This document shows positions 1 through 6,648 of a stretch of 9,461 nucleotides of DNA, one piece after another. The notes under the pieces are model-generated. The model ran no database searches. It was not told the DNA's origin and saw only the letters and a list, made by a program, of their open reading frames with translations. The position numbers and the translations under genes are program-made. Where the stretch lies: positions 11,240 through 20,700 of the forward strand of contig CAOXUF010000011.1 in assembly GCA_948560485.1 (NCBI GenBank). The letters run 5' to 3'. The DNA comes from an uncultured Eubacterium sp. (GTDB lineage: Bacteria > Bacillota_A > Clostridia > Lachnospirales > Lachnospiraceae). Numbering within the stretch: position 1 is the first letter of the stretch; each line of letters starts with the position of its first letter.

Positions 1-472
1 GCATTTTCTCCAAAACAACTTTAGCCTCTAAGTATTCCATACGACATTCATCCCGCCTACTTGCCAGGACCGGTTTAAAAACATCACCATCCCAAAAATC
101 AGTGCCGCCTTTCATTGCTACAATATCACAATTACCTTCTTGTATTGCCTGCATATAAATTTCAACAAATATGGGCGAAATATAATCATCACTGTCTACA
201 AATGAGATGTACTCTCCTTTACAGATATCTAACCCTGAATTTCGGGCATCCGAAAGCCCTCCATTTGTTTTATGAACAACTTTAATCCGAATATCTTTCT
301 CTTTATATTCATCGCATAATTTCCCAGAGGAATCTGAAGAGCCATCATTTATAAGGATAACTTCTATATTTTTATATGTTTGCATTAATATGCTGTCGAT
401 ACATTCTTTTAGATAATTTTCCACATTATAAACAGGAACTATAATGGAAACTAATGGTATTTGTCGATCCAT
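1..472 (-). CDS. GT2 family glycosyltransferase, 3' end outside window
   Basis: The start ATG (470-472) is preceded by a GGAGGG ribosome binding site at 481-486, 17 bases after the stop of the acetyltransferase gene upstream. The frame is open for 157 codons to the window edge. The visible N-terminus is a classic GT-A, family 2 domain: a first beta strand VSIIVPVYN (8-16), INDGSSD (41-47) for nucleotide binding, NGGLSDARNSG (70-80), and the metal/nucleotide-sugar motif DSDD (93-96). Known members transfer a sugar from a nucleotide-sugar donor to a growing glycan at the cytoplasmic face of the membrane. Donor and acceptor cannot be read from this part, and any C-terminal membrane segments lie outside the window. 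As the last visible gene of the operon it probably adds one residue of the repeat unit. The family call is firm; the substrate is unknown. Confidence 0.93.
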   Translation of the reverse strand, partial: MDRQIPLVSIIVPVYNVENYLKECIDSILMQTYKNIEVILINDGSSDSSGKLCDEYKEKDIRIKVVHKTNGGLSDARNSGLDICKGEYISFVDSDDYISPIFVEIYMQAIQEGNCDIVAMKGGTDFWDGDVFKPVLASRRDECRMEYLEAKVVLEKM

Positions 473-480
473 ACGTATCA

Positions 481-486
481 CCCTCC
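481..486 (-). promoter_or_regulatory. Ribosome binding site of the GT2 gene
   Basis: On the minus strand this reads GGAGGG and lies 8 bases before the ATG at 472. It fixes the start of the partial glycosyltransferase and shows that the gene is translated independently although it follows the acetyltransferase closely. Confidence 0.7.
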
Positions 487-489
487 ATC

Positions 490-996
490 TTAGCAATCGT
501 CCTCAAATCTCTTTAAAATCCGAGCTGGTATACCACCGTATAATCCATCATCTTTGCAATCCTTAGTAACCACAGCACCTGCGGCTATAACGCATCCTTT
601 ACCAATCGTTACACCCGGTAATATTAATACATTTGCACCAATCCAGGTGCCTTTTCCTATCTTAATTGGTTTTAGTTGTGTTTCCCGAACTGCTCGCTGA
701 TCCGTCTCCCCAATATTATGTGAATGTGTGCAAAATATAACATTCGGACCTACAGTCACATTGTCCCCAAGTTCTACCAAAGATTCTGTATCTAAGTGAG
801 AGTAAAATTTACAGAAATTATTAATAAAACAATTACAGCCTATTTTAATATTTTCTCCAGTAAAATAACAATCACTTCTTATTCTCGTTCCTTTACCTAT
901 AGAATAACCATATAGGCTCAGCAAACTATTTCTTATATTTCCGGGTATACATTGTGATTTTTGAATTTTTAAAAGAAGCTTAGCGACTCTTTTCAT
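490..996 (-). CDS. Hexapeptide-repeat (LbH) O-acetyltransferase, maltose/galactoside acetyltransferase type
   Basis: A 168-residue left-handed beta-helix acyltransferase. After a short helical N-terminus (1-28), imperfect hexapeptide turns run from about 33 to 146, for example IGKGTRI (33-39), LGDNVTVGPNVIF (76-88) and IGKGTWIGANVLILPG. THSHN (90-94) carries the His used as catalytic base in this family, and the C-terminal GGIPARILKRF matches the usual G-N-P-A-R-x-I-x-R ending. Such enzymes acetylate a sugar hydroxyl using acetyl-CoA in the cytoplasm, here presumably on a polysaccharide intermediate. Its ATG overlaps the stop of the SDR gene by one base (TAATG), a translational coupling arrangement, and an AAAGGAT motif lies inside the end of the upstream gene. 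Length and motifs look intact. The acceptor sugar is not known. Confidence 0.92.
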   Translation of the reverse strand: MKRVAKLLLKIQKSQCIPGNIRNSLLSLYGYSIGKGTRIRSDCYFTGENIKIGCNCFINNFCKFYSHLDTESLVELGDNVTVGPNVIFCTHSHNIGETDQRAVRETQLKPIKIGKGTWIGANVLILPGVTIGKGCVIAAGAVVTKDCKDDGLYGGIPARILKRFEDDC

Positions 997-2048
997 TAGA
1001 TCATATCCTTTAATATCTTAATGTTTTTCTCCATGCCGCTCTTTATGTCGTATTTAGCCTTCCACCCAAGAGCCTTTAGCTTGCTTCCGTCAAGTCTTGC
1101 CTTTGTTGCTGTACTGTATCCGGCTTTCTCCATAGCGTCTGGCAACTCAAATACAACCTTTTTACCTGCGATCTGAGCAAGAATTGCAGCTAGGTCATTT
1201 AGCATAATATCCGATTTTTCATCTGCAATATTATATGCTTCGCCGTTCTCCCCTTTCAGCAATACGGTTAGAAGACCAGAGACTGCATCAGTAACGTATG
1301 TATAGGAATAGTGCTGCGTACCAGCCGACTTCAAAACAATATTTTCACCTGCAATTGCCTTTCGGATAAACTGGCTTACTGCCTTTGTATCTGTCATGAG
1401 CATGGTTGGACCATATGTTCTTGTCAGACGTGGAATTACCACATCAAGGTCCTTCTGAGTTTTATATGCCTGGCAAAGCGCCTCGCCACAGCGTTTGCCT
1501 TCTGGATAACCAGCGCGCATTGTATTACAGTCAATGTATCCACAGTAGTGTTCATCGAAAAATTCCGTATCTCCACGGTTTTCACCGTAAATTTCATTTG
1601 AAGAGACGAATACAAATCGAGTTGTGTTATGTTCTACTGCGAATTCCAACAGGTTATTTGTACCTACAACATTTGATGTCACTGTACCTATTGGATCAGT
1701 GGAATAAGCCACTGGATGGGTGTTGCTAGCCATATGGACAATGTAGTCTACTGTTTTGGTATCCAATTCCAACGGCTTATTGATATCATGAGGGAAAAAT
1801 TTGAATAGCTCATTACCCCAAATATCTGTAAATACCTTCTTTGCTTTATCTACATTTCGACCAACTGCATATACTGTGCATTTCATTCTGCAGCGCCTGT
1901 TCCTATGCATTATAACATCAACTAACAAGCGGCCAATTAGCCCGCTTGCTCCAGTAATAAGGATACATCTGTTTTCTAACTTGTGCCAAGGCAGATTAAG
2001 TCCTGCCAAATACTCTAAATCATCTCTATATAATGGGCTCCTTATCAT
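996..2048 (-). CDS. Extended SDR, NAD(P)-dependent epimerase/dehydratase family; possible CDP-sugar reductase
   Basis: A 350-residue extended short-chain dehydrogenase. The Rossmann motif GASGLIG (33-39) follows an unusually long N-terminal lead (1-28). HMAS (105-108), SSNEIYG (149-155) and the catalytic YPEGK (Y181, K185) are all present, so the active site appears complete. The family includes dTDP-glucose dehydratases, UDP-sugar epimerases and decarboxylases. It lies 22 bases after a cytidylyltransferase gene and is coupled to an acetyltransferase gene, so it probably acts on the CDP-linked product of its neighbour. A precedent is the pneumococcal capsule pairs (Abp1/Abp2, Mnp1/Mnp2), in which an SDR reduces a CDP-ketose to a CDP-polyol. 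That function is inference; an ordinary epimerase or dehydratase role remains possible. The ribosome binding site GGGAGAAG precedes the chosen ATG. Confidence 0.88.
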   Translation of the reverse strand: MIRSPLYRDDLEYLAGLNLPWHKLENRCILITGASGLIGRLLVDVIMHRNRRCRMKCTVYAVGRNVDKAKKVFTDIWGNELFKFFPHDINKPLELDTKTVDYIVHMASNTHPVAYSTDPIGTVTSNVVGTNNLLEFAVEHNTTRFVFVSSNEIYGENRGDTEFFDEHYCGYIDCNTMRAGYPEGKRCGEALCQAYKTQKDLDVVIPRLTRTYGPTMLMTDTKAVSQFIRKAIAGENIVLKSAGTQHYSYTYVTDAVSGLLTVLLKGENGEAYNIADEKSDIMLNDLAAILAQIAGKKVVFELPDAMEKAGYSTATKARLDGSKLKALGWKAKYDIKSGMEKNIKILKDMI

Positions 2049-2070
2049 TTGAAATCTTCTCCCGTCATAC

Positions 2071-2787
2071 TTATTTTAACCAATTATCCTTATCAGCCTT
2101 TAAATAAGCCTTGAACATCTCCAAATCATCCTTTGTGGTAAGTTTAATGTTTTTGTCCGATCCGGCCGCAAAGTATAGCCTCTCTCCAAGTTCTACCATC
2201 ATAGTATTGGTGTAAGAAGAACCATAGATACCAACTCCTTTTTTATATGCCTCATGATAAGCCCATAAAAGTTTTCCAAATTTATATGCCTGAGGGGTTG
2301 ATACTCTTCTAAGTTTTTCTCTCGGTATATACTTCACTGTGGAGATTTCATTATCTGCCACAAAAATCTGCTCATTATAAGGAAGAGACGTGACAGCACT
2401 TCCGTATTGCTGGCACTTTACAATAACATCAGACAACACAGTTTCATCAACAAGAGGGCGTATACCATCATGAATGATAACTATGTCATCATTTCCACAC
2501 TTTTCTTCCAAATTAAAGACCCCGTTACGAATAGATTCCTGTCCAGTATCACCGCCAGAAACAATCCATTTTAGCTTGGTAATATTGAACTGTTTTGCAT
2601 ATGCCCACACGATATCATGCCAACCGTCAATGCAAACTACTTCAATCGCATCAATTTGGGGATGCCTTTGAAATCCTTCCAGTGTGTAAATTAGCACCGG
2701 CTTATCATATACATTGATAAACTGCTTTGGAATATCCTGGCCCATACGGTGACCAGAACCTCCGGCAATAATTATTGCGATGTTCAT
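2071..2787 (-). CDS. IspD/TarI-like cytidylyltransferase
   Basis: A 238-residue single-domain nucleotidyltransferase. The N-terminal CTP-binding loop IAGGSGHRMG (7-16) with IPKQF (19-23) supplies the R14 and K21 expected of IspD-type enzymes; GQESIRNG (82-89) and HDGIRPLV (106-113) are further family signatures, and KLTTKDDLE near the C-terminus matches the usual I-K-x-T-x-x-D-D. Family members transfer CMP from CTP to a phosphorylated small alcohol or sugar: methylerythritol phosphate (IspD), ribitol phosphate (TarI), or xylulose/fructose phosphate in some capsule loci. Lying inside a polysaccharide operon, between a CDP-alcohol phosphotransferase and an SDR, it more likely makes a CDP-polyol precursor than an isoprenoid intermediate. 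There is no TarJ-type zinc dehydrogenase nearby. A GAGGGAG site precedes the ATG, and 16 bases separate it from the upstream gene. Confidence 0.9.
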   Translation of the reverse strand: MNIAIIIAGGSGHRMGQDIPKQFINVYDKPVLIYTLEGFQRHPQIDAIEVVCIDGWHDIVWAYAKQFNITKLKWIVSGGDTGQESIRNGVFNLEEKCGNDDIVIIHDGIRPLVDETVLSDVIVKCQQYGSAVTSLPYNEQIFVADNEISTVKYIPREKLRRVSTPQAYKFGKLLWAYHEAYKKGVGIYGSSYTNTMMVELGERLYFAAGSDKNIKLTTKDDLEMFKAYLKADKDNWLK

Positions 2788-2803
2788 GTGCTCCCTCTCA
2801 TTT

Positions 2804-3532
2804 CTATTTTACTTTGAAAATGCTTTTTAACGAAGCAATCATCACAAGGAAGTTTAAAACAAAATATCCTATTGTGAATAAATCAAGCATATTAATCAAT
2901 ATTGCAATTAACATAAATACCTGCACAAATCCTGATATAGATGTTAAGTTTAATGCCACTAGTTTTACTAATCCATACTCGGATTTATCTTTTATTCCGG
3001 TCACTTTACTTTCATCTCCAACTGTTGTGATTGCCTTGTGCATAATAAAGCGTGGAAAAATTACAAATATTCCTGATAAGGCTCCTAAAATAATATAAAG
3101 TTCTGCCGGAATATTAAGCGGTGCTAAAATCCCCCCATTATGACATGCAGCAATTCCCCATGAAAAAAAGGAAATTATCATAGCTATATACCCACTCATT
3201 GCATCATACACACTTCCAAGTGGTGAAAACTGCTTTTTGTAACGTGCAACATTTCCGTCAACTCCATCCAACAGATTCCACAAAAAAAAGAATAGCCATC
3301 CTAATATAAGTTCACTCTTGGCATTTGCAATATACATAACTACAAACCCTGCAATAATTGGGATAATCGATATTACAGAGATTGTATTAGGTGAAATGTC
3401 TGTATATAAAAATGGTATTGTTAAGATATAAGAAATAGGTCTTCCAACGTAAAATGCAAAGTAATCATTTTTTGCAGAGTTTCTTTTTTCGAGACTCATG
3501 GCTTTCTGTTCTATATCTCTAGGCGTAATCAT
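2804..3532 (-). CDS. CDP-alcohol phosphotransferase-family membrane protein with altered catalytic motif
   Basis: A 242-residue polytopic membrane protein with about six hydrophobic segments (roughly 33-43, 50-70, 75-88, 114-130, 143-163 and 188-236, the last long enough for two). The family motif D-x2-D-G-x2-A-R-x8-G-x3-D-x3-D is readable at 89-114: D89, D92, G93, A96, R97, G106 and D110 are all in place. Position 114, where the fourth Asp (general base in characterised members) should stand, is Gly, codon GGG at 3191-3193. Known enzymes use a CDP-alcohol and a hydroxyl acceptor, releasing CMP, at the membrane. With a cytidylyltransferase gene directly downstream, this protein may use the CDP-linked product of that gene as donor and a lipid or glycan acceptor. 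The spacing of 137 bases from the GT4 gene leaves room for its own regulatory signal, although no clear promoter is visible. Confidence 0.88.
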   Translation of the reverse strand: MITPRDIEQKAMSLEKRNSAKNDYFAFYVGRPISYILTIPFLYTDISPNTISVISIIPIIAGFVVMYIANAKSELILGWLFFFLWNLLDGVDGNVARYKKQFSPLGSVYDAMSGYIAMIISFFSWGIAACHNGGILAPLNIPAELYIILGALSGIFVIFPRFIMHKAITTVGDESKVTGIKDKSEYGLVKLVALNLTSISGFVQVFMLIAILINMLDLFTIGYFVLNFLVMIASLKSIFKVK

Positions 3533-3629
3533 TTATTTTACTTCACCCATCCCTTCTGATCCTGCCTCTGCTCAAGTTCCCTGTCTTATCCCCGTGTCAT
3601 CCCTTTTATTCTGTTGCAGTTCAGCATTA

Positions 3630-3677
3630 TTCTATGAACTTAACTCATGATCGTAGAATTAATTCTAAGTCATAGAA
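3630..3677 (-). other. Inverted repeat in the operon gap, overlapping the 3' end of the GT4 gene
   Basis: Arms TTCTATGA (3630-3637) and TCATAGAA (3670-3677) pair perfectly and extend inward by four more pairs (ACTTA against TAAGT) with one bulged base. The loop contains a separate perfect 14-base palindrome at 3654-3667. The right arm covers the GT4 stop codon. No T-run follows on the minus strand, so it is not a standard rho-independent terminator; it could be an mRNA processing or stabilising hairpin. The remaining part of the gap (3533-3629) shows no recognisable gene. Confidence 0.5.
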
Positions 3678-4749
3678 ACAGAGCTTTTCTATAAAGGTCA
3701 ACGTAATTTTCAACCATTACAGTTGTGTTGTATTGAGTTATACTATCTTTATAAGCTCTGCCAATTATTTCGTTGCATTTCCTATTCTGCGCGGTTCTAA
3801 TGGCCTCTACATAATCACTTACACAGTCACAGACATATCCATTCACACCATTAGATATTACATCCCGGTTGCCTATCACATCAGAAACTACGCAAAGTTT
3901 CTTCATATACATAGCTTCTAAAAGGCTCATGGGAAGCCCTTCCCAAAGAGACGTTAGCATAAACACATCTGCAGACAAAGAATAACGGATGGCCTCATCC
4001 CTTTCTGCCCAACCAGTAATCTCTATATTCGAAGCCATCAGTTCATCCCTCATCTCGCCATCACCAATCCACATGAATCGGACATCTGGCATGGCTTCAG
4101 CAATTTTGTTAAATAGTTTTGGATTTTTTTGGTAGCAAATACGACCCAAAGTAAACACCGTAAATCCTTTTTTTCTAATCTCTAAAGCCTTGTTAATCAT
4201 TACCTGTAATTCTTTTGTATTTATCCCATTATTCACATATGTTGCATTTGGAGTAAGATTCAAAGTTTCATGGTGCTCACCCATGCTGCACGAGATAACT
4301 GTACAGTTTCTCTTGGATGAAACCAATTCTACAGCTTTGAACATCTTTCTTTTTATTATATTCTGATCCGTCATCAAAAAGCTGTACCCGTGCGGTGTGT
4401 AAAACAGTGGTATCCTTTTCCCATTAAATGCCCATCTCCCAATGACACCAGCTTTTGATGAATGTAGGTGGATTAAGTCTGGCTTGACAGTATCAGCAAT
4501 CTTTCTGATTTCAAAAAGGGCTTTTATGTCTTTAGCCGGTCTGATTAATCTAACAAAATTTTGGACTTCAATTAGATGTATTCTCTTATCAAACTTTTTG
4601 CGAAAGTCCACAGGTGTTTGGGGGCGAACTGCATAAGCTATAAATATCTCAAAAAAATCTGCCAACCCGTTCGTCAGATCAACTATGTATGTGAATACAC
4701 CTCCGCCCATGGCTTCTACTATATATAAAAGCTTTTTCATTCTCTTCAT
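3670..4749 (-). CDS. GT4 family glycosyltransferase
   Basis: A 359-residue GT-B glycosyltransferase. The N-terminal acceptor domain begins LLYIVEAMGGGVFTYI (7-22) and includes the characteristic HSSKAG (96-101) and TPHGYSF (118-124). The C-terminal donor domain shows GR (202-203), QKN (207-209), WIGDGE (227-232) and the E-x7-E motif at E270 and E278 in EGLPMSLLEA. These retaining enzymes use nucleotide-sugar donors on the cytoplasmic side of the membrane during polysaccharide or undecaprenyl-linked oligosaccharide assembly. Two starts are possible, 4749 and the ATG three codons later at 4740; neither has a strong ribosome binding site, so the start is uncertain. It is the first intact gene of the leftward operon, preceded by a broken ORF that ends 20 bases upstream. 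Confidence 0.92.
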   Translation of the reverse strand: MKRMKKLLYIVEAMGGGVFTYIVDLTNGLADFFEIFIAYAVRPQTPVDFRKKFDKRIHLIEVQNFVRLIRPAKDIKALFEIRKIADTVKPDLIHLHSSKAGVIGRWAFNGKRIPLFYTPHGYSFLMTDQNIIKRKMFKAVELVSSKRNCTVISCSMGEHHETLNLTPNATYVNNGINTKELQVMINKALEIRKKGFTVFTLGRICYQKNPKLFNKIAEAMPDVRFMWIGDGEMRDELMASNIEITGWAERDEAIRYSLSADVFMLTSLWEGLPMSLLEAMYMKKLCVVSDVIGNRDVISNGVNGYVCDCVSDYVEAIRTAQNRKCNEIIGRAYKDSITQYNTTVMVENYVDLYRKALFL

Positions 4750-4768
4750 CCAGTCAATTTTATATTAT

Positions 4769-4930
4769 CTACAATACGGTATCACTTGTGCATACAAATA
4801 ATAAATAGGATTTTGTATAATCCTCAAAGGGAAGTATCACACAATCAAATTCTCTAATCATTCCTTCAAGGGACCATGAAGTCATACTGTTGTTCACTAT
4901 TATCAATTTTGCAGTATATTGATGAGAATC
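4769..4930 (-). pseudogene. 3' remnant of an unrecognised minus-strand gene
   Basis: A 53-codon open stretch ends with TAG (4769-4771), 20 bases upstream of the GT4 gene, and is closed on its 5' side by an in-frame TGA (4931-4933). The reading is protein-like: alternating hydrophobic strands such as AKLIIVNNS and DCVILPFEDY, with S-L-E-G-M-I-R-E-F between them. It has no good start signal at its 5' end. I do not recognise the family. The position suggests the tail of the gene that once preceded the GT4 gene in the operon, cut off where the accessory debris begins. Its middle overlaps the left copy of the 40-base inverted repeat. Confidence 0.4.
4847..4886 (-). repeat. Left copy of a 40-base inverted repeat
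   Basis: Read on the minus strand, this matches the plus strand at 9395-9434 at 36 of 40 positions without gaps. Both copies read M-x-S-x-S-L-E-G-M-I-R-E-F in the same frame, and one difference (AGA/CGA) is synonymous for Arg. Similarity stops sharply after GAATTT. The two copies face each other across about 4.5 kb of accessory DNA. Confidence 0.75.
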
Positions 4931-5039
4931 TCACTCAACGCCTAATTGATCACACCGATAATTGTCAAATGGAACACTGAAGCCACATCCTTTTACTTCA
5001 AGAATGCTGTCTGCATGGAAAGCCTCCCGTTGGATAACA

Positions 5040-5363
5040 ATGGAAAGAGGAATCAACAGGGCAGAGACGGTATTGTATGTTATGGCAGATAGATTGGGGG
5101 ACTTAGGAGAGATGGATGAATTAATGAAGGTGATTGGCATGAACAGGGCTTGGACAGAAACTGATAAACAAGGGAAAAGAAGAAGGAAAAGCAGAGAGAA
5201 GAGCTGAACGGAAGGCAGAAGGGAGAGCCGAAAAATTGTAGATGTGGTCTATGAATTCGGCCTGTTTGGAGGTATTTTTTCAGACTGCCTGCAAGGGAAA
5301 TTGGATATATCTTTTCAAAAAGCCCGGGAGTATTTCAATATGTTCAGAAAGCAGATATCATAG
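5040..5363 (+). pseudogene. Degraded C-terminal remnant of an Rpn-family PD-(D/E)XK nuclease/putative transposase
   Basis: The reading is protein-like in three successive frames. The first frame gives ETVLYVMADRL and EMDELMKVIGM up to about 5165; a shift near 5165-5172 leads to GKEEGKAERRAERKAEGRAEK; a second shift in the A-run at 5231-5235 leads to IVDVVYEFGL and LDISFQKAREYFNMFRKQ, ending with TAG at 5361-5363. The last part aligns closely with the end of the ORF at 5868-6455 (LDVPFQKAQEYLNMFKKQ), so both come from one family. The N-terminal nuclease core is absent. Family members are implicated in recA-independent horizontal transfer. This copy cannot be functional as it stands. Where the remnant begins is uncertain; 4934-5039 holds nothing I can assign. 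Confidence 0.65.
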
Positions 5364-5475
5364 GCTGATGGAGCAGGTTTAATCATGAGTTCCTCCCAAC
5401 TTATCATCGCACAGCTCAGAGATGGTTAGGATCTTTAACCAGATTCGTATATAGCCCACATCTATAGAATTTCTA

Positions 5476-5769
5476 TTATAGTTTTTCCACGAATTCATTT
5501 GCCTGTATGTGCACAAATGGCATTATGTCAAGTGCGATCGCATCTTTAAGGGAATATGCAATTTGTAGCATAACTTCATCCGGATCAGCAATTCTCACAA
5601 TTACACCATCTTTTGTGATTCCAACCAAAACAGTGCCTCCATCTGCATTGGCAAAAACTCAAGCCACACTCGTTAAGAGACTCCTTGCTCATTTCCTTCG
5701 TCACAGAAATCTTAAGCTCATCCGACAGCGCCGGTATCTTCTCTTTATAAGTCCTCTCTCTTTAATCAT
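5476..5769 (-). pseudogene. Fragment of an AlbA_2/Schlafen-type putative DNA-binding protein
   Basis: On the minus strand the segment ending at TAA (5476-5478) reads FANADGGTVLVGI, then DPDEVMLQIAYSLKDAI and MPFVHIQ. This matches the AlbA_2 (Schlafen, COG2865) domain, whose hallmark is F-A-N-T/A-x-G-G-T-x-x-x-G-I. An in-frame TGA stands two codons before FANADGG (5659-5661), and the upstream KEKIPALSDELKISVTKEM lies in another frame, so at least one frameshift is present. A possible original start is the ATG at 5767-5769. The remaining several hundred residues of a normal protein are missing after 5476. The fragment lies in opposite orientation between two Rpn remnants. No gene is seen in 5364-5475 or in 5770-5867. 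Confidence 0.65.
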
Positions 5770-5867
5770 CTCCCATTACCACCATGCAATAAGTTTAAGC
5801 CAGGGAGAGGCAAAAATGTTGATCACAAATTACATCATTTATTTGAGCCTGAACTTCATCACACGGA

Positions 5868-6455
5868 ATGGATGCAGACGAGTATCTGTCAAGAATGAAG
5901 CGTACAGACAGATTTTCTCCTGTTGTGACTGTTGTTGTCTATTATTCCGAAAATCCCTGGGACGGAGCTACCACCTTGCACGAGATGCTTCGTATACCGG
6001 AAGAGTTCGCGGCATATGTGAATGACTATAGGATGCTGTTGGTTGAAGCGCGAAAAAATAATTTTGTATTCCATAATATAGACAATATTGATTTCTTCAA
6101 TCTCATGGAAATTATTTTAGACAGACAGCTTTCTAAAAATGAGGCTAGAAAAAAGGCCAAACAATATAGTGAAGAACATCAGACCGGTAAATCTGTAGTA
6201 ATGGCTGTTGCCGGAGCCACAGACAGTAAAATTGATTATCAGGCTTTTGAGAAAGGGGATGGGCATATGTGTACTTTATTTGAAGAAATTGCAAAAGAAA
6301 GCGAATCTAAAGGCAGGGCTGAAGAAATTATAGATTTGGGCTTTGAATTTGGTCTGTCAGAAGATGATATTCTAAACCGTCTGCAAAAGAAGCTTGATGT
6401 TCCTTTTCAAAAGGCTCAGGAATATTTGAATATGTTCAAGAAACAGACTATATAA
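5868..6455 (+). CDS. Truncated Rpn-family recombination-promoting nuclease/putative transposase (C-terminal part)
   Basis: An intact 195-codon frame. The start of the protein, RFSPVVTVVVYYSENPWDGATTLHEML, matches the middle of Rpn-family proteins (usual form: hydrophobic strand, Y-Y-G-E-x-P-W-D-G, then L-H-x-M-L). Next come LLVEARKNN, KSVVMAVAG and a C-terminal GRAEEIIDLGFEFGLSEDD helical tail. Full-length members are near 300 residues and carry the PD-(D/E)XK catalytic residues in the N-terminal part, which is missing here; an in-frame TGA at 5850-5852 closes the frame upstream. No ribosome binding site precedes the ATG. It is best read as a 5'-truncated gene, although it ends normally and is followed at once by a strong terminator. 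It is not certain that anything is made from it. Confidence 0.75.
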   Translation: MDADEYLSRMKRTDRFSPVVTVVVYYSENPWDGATTLHEMLRIPEEFAAYVNDYRMLLVEARKNNFVFHNIDNIDFFNLMEIILDRQLSKNEARKKAKQYSEEHQTGKSVVMAVAGATDSKIDYQAFEKGDGHMCTLFEEIAKESESKGRAEEIIDLGFEFGLSEDDILNRLQKKLDVPFQKAQEYLNMFKKQTI

Positions 6456-6459
6456 TTTG

Positions 6460-6507
6460 AGTCTGTTAATGTATGGGTATTCTCCGTACATTAACAGACT
6501 TTTTCTT
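6460..6507 (+). terminator. Rho-independent terminator after the Rpn-type ORF
   Basis: Fourteen perfect base pairs (6460-6473 with 6487-6500, AGTCTGTTAATGTA against its complement) extend by a wobble and two G-C pairs to a 17-pair stem with a short loop, and TTTTTCTT follows from 6501. The stop of the upstream ORF is five bases before the stem. The opposite strand has no T-run, so termination is expected for rightward transcripts only. Confidence 0.9.
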
Positions 6508-6648
6508 ATATCGTTCTACTTTTCCGCTATTTTTAAAGTCACCCATCTTTCTGAATAAATGTCCTTGGCTTGCTGATATGATTGTTTTTCAACAAGATTC
6601 TGCCTGCACGATGGTTCTGAACATCCCTTTTTAGTATGTGTTCCTGAC

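Noticed and set aside
1311..1729. Plus-strand ORFs opposite the SDR gene
   Set aside because: They lie antisense to a well-supported Rossmann-fold gene, have no family features and are rich in Cys and His as expected of shadow frames.
2071..2787. Assignment as housekeeping IspD of isoprenoid synthesis
   Set aside because: The motifs allow it, but the placement inside a polysaccharide operon with a CDP-alcohol phosphotransferase and an SDR points to a surface-glycan role; no gene symbol was given.
3630..3677. Rho-independent terminator after the GT4 gene
   Set aside because: The stem exists but no T-run follows on the transcribed strand, so it is listed only as an inverted repeat.
4962..5207. 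An 81-codon plus-strand ORF as an independent gene
   Set aside because: Its useful part joins by frameshift to further Rpn-like sequence in the next frames, so it is better described as part of a pseudogene.
5507..6025. A 172-codon plus-strand ORF
   Set aside because: It runs antisense over the AlbA_2 fragment and then out of frame through the Rpn-type ORF; neither part has protein-like features of its own.
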